A DNA stretch of 45,845 bases. Origin: Sedimenticola sp. Its GTDB lineage: Bacteria > Pseudomonadota > Gammaproteobacteria > Chromatiales > Chromatiaceae. Both the position numbers and the translations under genes were made by a program. The stretch lies in assembly GCA_027068915.1 (NCBI GenBank), contig JAMOLT010000008.1, forward strand, positions 1 to 45,845. Direction: 5' to 3'. The notes under the pieces were generated by a model, which was not told where the DNA came from, ran no database searches, and worked only from the letters and a program-made list of their open reading frames with translations. Positions 42,472 through 45,845 of this stretch are shown here, piece by piece; positions within the stretch are counted from its first letter, which is position 1, and every line of letters starts with the position of its first letter.

Positions 42472-42945
42472 ATGAATAAGCCAGTAAACCGCCGGCGCTT
42501 TATACAGTTGCTGGCTGCCGCCAGCGGCGCCACCCTGCTGGGCACGGCAGGCGCCCACCATACCGACAGCCATTTTGAAGACGATGCAAAACATCATATC
42601 GTCTATCAGCTGAACAAGGCCGACCCGAAATACATTGGGAGCATCCTGTTTTCCGCAGGTGAAATGATACGCAAATACGGTGACGACGTAGAGGTCGTAA
42701 TCGCTGTCTTTGGTGAAGGCATTCACTTGCTGGGGAAACGCCCCCAGCGCCCCATCCCCCGGGATCTGCAGCAAAAAGCCTCTTCCCTGGCGGCCTATGG
42801 TGTTGCCTTTCATGCCTGCGGCAATACCCTGAAGTCCCTGCGCTGGACGAAGAATGATCTGCTGGACTTCTCCAAGGAAGTTCCCATCGGCATAGACGAC
42901 ATCATGCAACTGCAGGAAAGGGGCTTTACCTATATCTCCTGGTGA
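42472..42945 (+). CDS. Tat-exported DsrE-family protein
   Basis: This 157-residue protein starts with a twin-arginine signal (NRRRFIQLLAAASGATLLG), then a His-rich segment (GAHHTDSHFEDDAKHH). A DsrE-like domain follows: IVYQLNKADPKYIGSILFSAGEMIRKYG, VEVVIAVFGEGIHLL and GVAFHACGNTLKSL with a single conserved Cys. It matches the exported DsrE protein at 29232-29717 in the HACGNTL/VCANTL motif and the C-terminal MQLQERGFTYI versus ARLQAMGYAYI. The Tat route suggests folding or cofactor loading before export. GGAGGAG precedes ATG 42472. Confidence 0.9.
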   Translation: MNKPVNRRRFIQLLAAASGATLLGTAGAHHTDSHFEDDAKHHIVYQLNKADPKYIGSILFSAGEMIRKYGDDVEVVIAVFGEGIHLLGKRPQRPIPRDLQQKASSLAAYGVAFHACGNTLKSLRWTKNDLLDFSKEVPIGIDDIMQLQERGFTYISW

Positions 42946-43020
42946 TTGGATCCCGCCGCCTCCATCCATGGAGTCGTGGAGGATAACAAACCGCCCGCCT
43001 CATGACGAAGACGCAGGGCT

Positions 43021-45845
43021 TCAGTGAAAATCCCGGGAGTGAATCCGCAGCTCCGCCAGCAAAGAACTGTGATCGTACAGCCGCCGCACGATAAGGTGCT
43101 GCACACCGTCGGCGCGCTGGATTTCCGCCCACACGCCGAGCAATTTCGCACCCAGCACGATCTTGCGTTGCCGCTCCGCCAGGTGACGCCAGACGATGAG
43201 ATTGAGGCTTCCGGTTTCATCTTCCAGGGTAATGAAAACCGCATTGCCCTTGCCCGGACGCTGGCGGGTCAGCACCAGCCCCGCGGCGCGCACCATCAGC
43301 CCGGGTTGGCGCCGCCCGACTGCTTCCGCCGGAACAAAACGCAGCGCCTCCAGCTTCTCCCGCAACAGGGCCAGGGGGTGACAGCGCAGACTCAGTCCCA
43401 GATGGGCATAGTCCGCCAGCACTTCTTCCACCACAGCAGGGAGTGGCAATCCGGGCTGCCTTTCCCGCGGCGGCGCATCCGCCAGCAACGGCAGGCGGGC
43501 TTCAATCGCCGCCACCGACCAGTTGGCCATGCGCCGGTTCTGCTCCAGGGAATGCAGGGCGTCCGCAGCGGCCAGGGCGTTGAGATCCCTGCGCTTCAAG
43601 TCCGCCCTGGCCGCCAGTTGCTGTACGCTTTCAAACGCACCGGATTGCCGCGCCAGCACCAGACGCCGCACCGCCTGCCGGGACAACCCCTTGATCATGC
43701 GCAAGCCCAGGCGCAGCATTAGCATCCCTTCCCTTGTTTCCAGGGTACAGTCCCAGTCACTGGCATTGACCTCTGCCGGCAGCACCTTGACCCCGTGCGC
43801 CCGGGCATCGCCAACCAGTTGCGCCGGAGCGTAGAAGCCCATGGGCTGGCTGTTGAGCAAGGCCGCTGCAAACACCGCCGGGTGATGGCATTTGATCCAG
43901 GCCGAGACATACACCAGCAGGGCAAAACTGGCGGCATGGGACTCGGGAAAACCGTACTCCCCGAAGCCCTGGATCTGGCGAAAGATACGCTCGGCATATG
44001 CTTCGGAATAACCCCGTTGACGCATGCCGGATTTGAGCTTCTGCTCCCATATTTCCATGCCGCCCCTGCGCTTCCAGGCCGCCATGGAGCGGCGGATCTG
44101 ATCCGCCTCGCCAGGACTGAAGCCCGCCGCCACCTGGGTGAGCTTGATGACCTGCTCCTGGAAGATGGGCACGCCCAGGGTGCGCTCCAGCACCGCCCTG
44201 ACATCTTCCGAAGGATATTCCACCGGCTCCCGTCCCTGGCGGCGGCGCAGATAGGGATGCACCATGTCCCCCTGGATGGGGCCGGGGCGCACAATGGCGA
44301 CTTCCACCACCAGGTCGTAGAAGTTCTCCGGTTTCAGACGCGGCAGCATGGACATCTGCGCCCGGGATTCGATCTGGAACACCCCCAGGGTATCGGCCCT
44401 GCCGATCATGGCGTACACCTCGGGGTCTTCCGCGGGTATGTCCTGCAGACGCATTCGCCCTGCCGGATCGAGCAGCCGCAGCGCCCGGCGAATGGCGCTG
44501 AGCATGCCCAGGGCCAGCACATCCACCTTCAGCAGTCCCAGGGACTCCAGATCATCCTTGTCCCACTGGATGATGGTGCGCCCGGGCATGGCGGCATTTT
44601 CCACCGGCGCCAATTCATCCAGCCCGCCACGGCTGATGACAAAGCCCCCCACATGCTGGGACAGGTGCCGCGGGAAACCCAGCAGCTCATTGCCAAGCCA
44701 CAGTAACTGGCGAATGCGCAGGTTTTCCAGGTCAAAACCCGCCTCTTCCAGCCACGCCCCCTGCACATCTCCCCAGCTGCGCCAGCCGGATACCGCCTGC
44801 GCCAACTGTTCCACCTGCTGCAAGGAAAACCCCAGGGCCTTGCCCACATCCCGCAGGGCGCTTTTGGGGCGATAGGTGATCACCGTTGCCGCAAGAGCGG
44901 CCCGTTCCCGGCCATATTTGCGGTAGATATACTGGATCACCTCTTCGCGCCGTTCATGCTCGAAATCCACATCGATATCCGGCGGTTCTCCCCGTTCCCG
45001 GGAGATAAAGCGCTCGAACAGCAGATTCATGCGCGCCGGATCCACTTCGGTGATCCCCAGGCAATAGCACACGGCGGAATTGGCGGCGGAACCCCTGCCC
45101 TGGCACAGGATGCCCTGCTTGCGGGCGAAAGCCACGATGTCCCAGACGGTGAGGAAATAGGCGGCATAATCCAGTTGCGCAATCAGCTGCAGTTCATGTT
45201 CGATTTGCAGCCGCACCTTGCGCGGACAGCCCTGGGGCCAGCGCTCCCTCTTGCCCTGCTCCACCAGTTGCCGCAGATAGTCCTGGGGCTGCATGCCTGC
45301 CGGGGTGACATCATCCGGGTATTCATAACGCAGCTCATCCAGGGAGAATTTGCAGCGGCGGGCGATTTCCAGGCTTTGCCGCAGCAACTGTGCGGGATAA
45401 AGCAGGCGCAGGTCATCCAGGCTGCGCAAATGCCGCTCTGCATTCGGCAATGCCCGCCCGCCCAGGCGGTCCAGGGTGCAATGATGGCGAATGGCGGACA
45501 ACAGATCCCGCAAGGGGCGGCGGCCAGGCGTATGCATACAGACATTGCCCGCCGCCACCAGAGGCAAGGCGTACCTTGTCCCCGCAGCCTGCAACTGCTG
45601 CAAGTGCTGTTCATCCACCCCGTCCCGCAGCAGGGTTGTCACCAGCCAGCCCGTTTCGGCAAACGCCTGCTTGAACCATTGCAGCTGTTCTTCATCCAGC
45701 TGCAGGTTCCGGGGCGGAATGAACAGCGCCAGGCAATCCGCCAGGCCATCTTCCAGGTCTTTGCGGCGCAGTTCATATGCGCCCTTGGCCGCCTTGCGCC
45801 TGCCCCTGGTGATCAAGCGGCACAGCTGGGTATAACCCTTGCGGC
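43021..45845 (-). CDS. dnaE2: Error-prone DNA polymerase DnaE2, N terminus outside window
   Basis: The frame is open to the right window edge, so only the C-terminal 941 or so residues are visible and the first part of the PHP domain is missing. The visible part has the catalytic PDIDVDF motif, RGSAANSAVCYCLGITEVDP, SQHVGGFVISRGGL, LKVDVLALGMLSA and FQEQVIKLTQVAAGFSPGEAD, then a C-terminal OB domain (AVFITLEDETGSLNLIVW). It ends soon after the OB domain and lacks a tau-binding tail, as in DnaE2 rather than DnaE1. The usual partners imuA/imuB would lie outside the window. It takes part in damage-induced mutagenic synthesis. Confidence 0.93.
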   Translation of the reverse strand, partial: RKGYTQLCRLITRGRRKAAKGAYELRRKDLEDGLADCLALFIPPRNLQLDEEQLQWFKQAFAETGWLVTTLLRDGVDEQHLQQLQAAGTRYALPLVAAGNVCMHTPGRRPLRDLLSAIRHHCTLDRLGGRALPNAERHLRSLDDLRLLYPAQLLRQSLEIARRCKFSLDELRYEYPDDVTPAGMQPQDYLRQLVEQGKRERWPQGCPRKVRLQIEHELQLIAQLDYAAYFLTVWDIVAFARKQGILCQGRGSAANSAVCYCLGITEVDPARMNLLFERFISRERGEPPDIDVDFEHERREEVIQYIYRKYGRERAALAATVITYRPKSALRDVGKALGFSLQQVEQLAQAVSGWRSWGDVQGAWLEEAGFDLENLRIRQLLWLGNELLGFPRHLSQHVGGFVISRGGLDELAPVENAAMPGRTIIQWDKDDLESLGLLKVDVLALGMLSAIRRALRLLDPAGRMRLQDIPAEDPEVYAMIGRADTLGVFQIESRAQMSMLPRLKPENFYDLVVEVAIVRPGPIQGDMVHPYLRRRQGREPVEYPSEDVRAVLERTLGVPIFQEQVIKLTQVAAGFSPGEADQIRRSMAAWKRRGGMEIWEQKLKSGMRQRGYSEAYAERIFRQIQGFGEYGFPESHAASFALLVYVSAWIKCHHPAVFAAALLNSQPMGFYAPAQLVGDARAHGVKVLPAEVNASDWDCTLETREGMLMLRLGLRMIKGLSRQAVRRLVLARQSGAFESVQQLAARADLKRRDLNALAAADALHSLEQNRRMANWSVAAIEARLPLLADAPPRERQPGLPLPAVVEEVLADYAHLGLSLRCHPLALLREKLEALRFVPAEAVGRRQPGLMVRAAGLVLTRQRPGKGNAVFITLEDETGSLNLIVWRHLAERQRKIVLGAKLLGVWAEIQRADGVQHLIVRRLYDHSSLLAELRIHSRDFH

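Noticed and set aside
1-45845. CRISPR array, prophage or complete insertion sequence
   Set aside because: No regularly spaced short repeats, phage structural genes or transposase were found; only MITE-like and remnant elements.

Overview
The window is chromosomal DNA of a gammaproteobacterium, probably a sulfur oxidiser of the Chromatiales type. The basis is gammaproteobacterial housekeeping genes (YgiQ, RppH, DnaE2, hemolysin III, a CPA2 antiporter), a Gly/Tyr-rich secreted protein resembling purple-sulfur-bacterial sulfur globule proteins, and two exported DsrE-family proteins. Lineage and lifestyle are inference. No phage, CRISPR array or complete insertion sequence was seen.

Layout. 1-866: a tRNA cluster read leftwards (His at the window edge, Arg-UCU, Pro-UGG) from a strong sigma70-type promoter at 838-866. 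Mixed with the intact genes are two 176-bp tandem units carrying the 3' end of tRNA-Arg, and a decayed tRNA-Pro copy. All three damaged copies carry a 64-74 bp multi-hairpin element inserted at the same T-loop position. 942-5023: small rightward genes (DUF4124 protein, MIF-like tautomerase, DUF1841, YgiQ radical SAM, hemolysin III).

4999-28831 is one large Wzy-type exopolysaccharide or capsule locus, almost all on the minus strand. In transcription order it has a WecA-type initiating transferase, a PHP-type tyrosine phosphatase, a short Wza-like exporter, a Wzc-type tyrosine autokinase, a membrane-anchored J-domain protein, a TPR/jelly-roll protein, a three-repeat cysteine-rich FecR-like protein and an O-antigen ligase/polymerase. 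One opposing nucleotidyltransferase-fold gene follows. Then come a GDP-mannose 3,5-epimerase, a WecG/TagA transferase, a Wzx flippase, five glycosyltransferases, two methyltransferases and a second O-antigen ligase/polymerase. This is enough to start, assemble, flip, polymerise and export a repeat-unit polysaccharide, possibly one containing L-galactose or L-gulose.

28832-29950 is an intergenic and island region: a dyad, a 169-bp MITE-like element, an AT-rich exported DsrE gene and a large imperfect palindrome. 29951-36140 has a pyruvate:ferredoxin oxidoreductase with a DHOD-like partner, divergent from an FMN-binding glutamate-synthase-family gene. 36137-45845 holds rppH, a HAD phosphatase, a BtuCD-type ABC pair, a three-repeat lipoprotein, a CPA2 antiporter, the sulfur-globule-like gene, a Tat-exported DsrE protein and the 3' part of dnaE2.

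The least explained items are the T-loop hairpin elements in the tRNA cluster and the uncharacterised envelope proteins (J-domain, TPR/jelly-roll, FecR-like) inside the polysaccharide locus.
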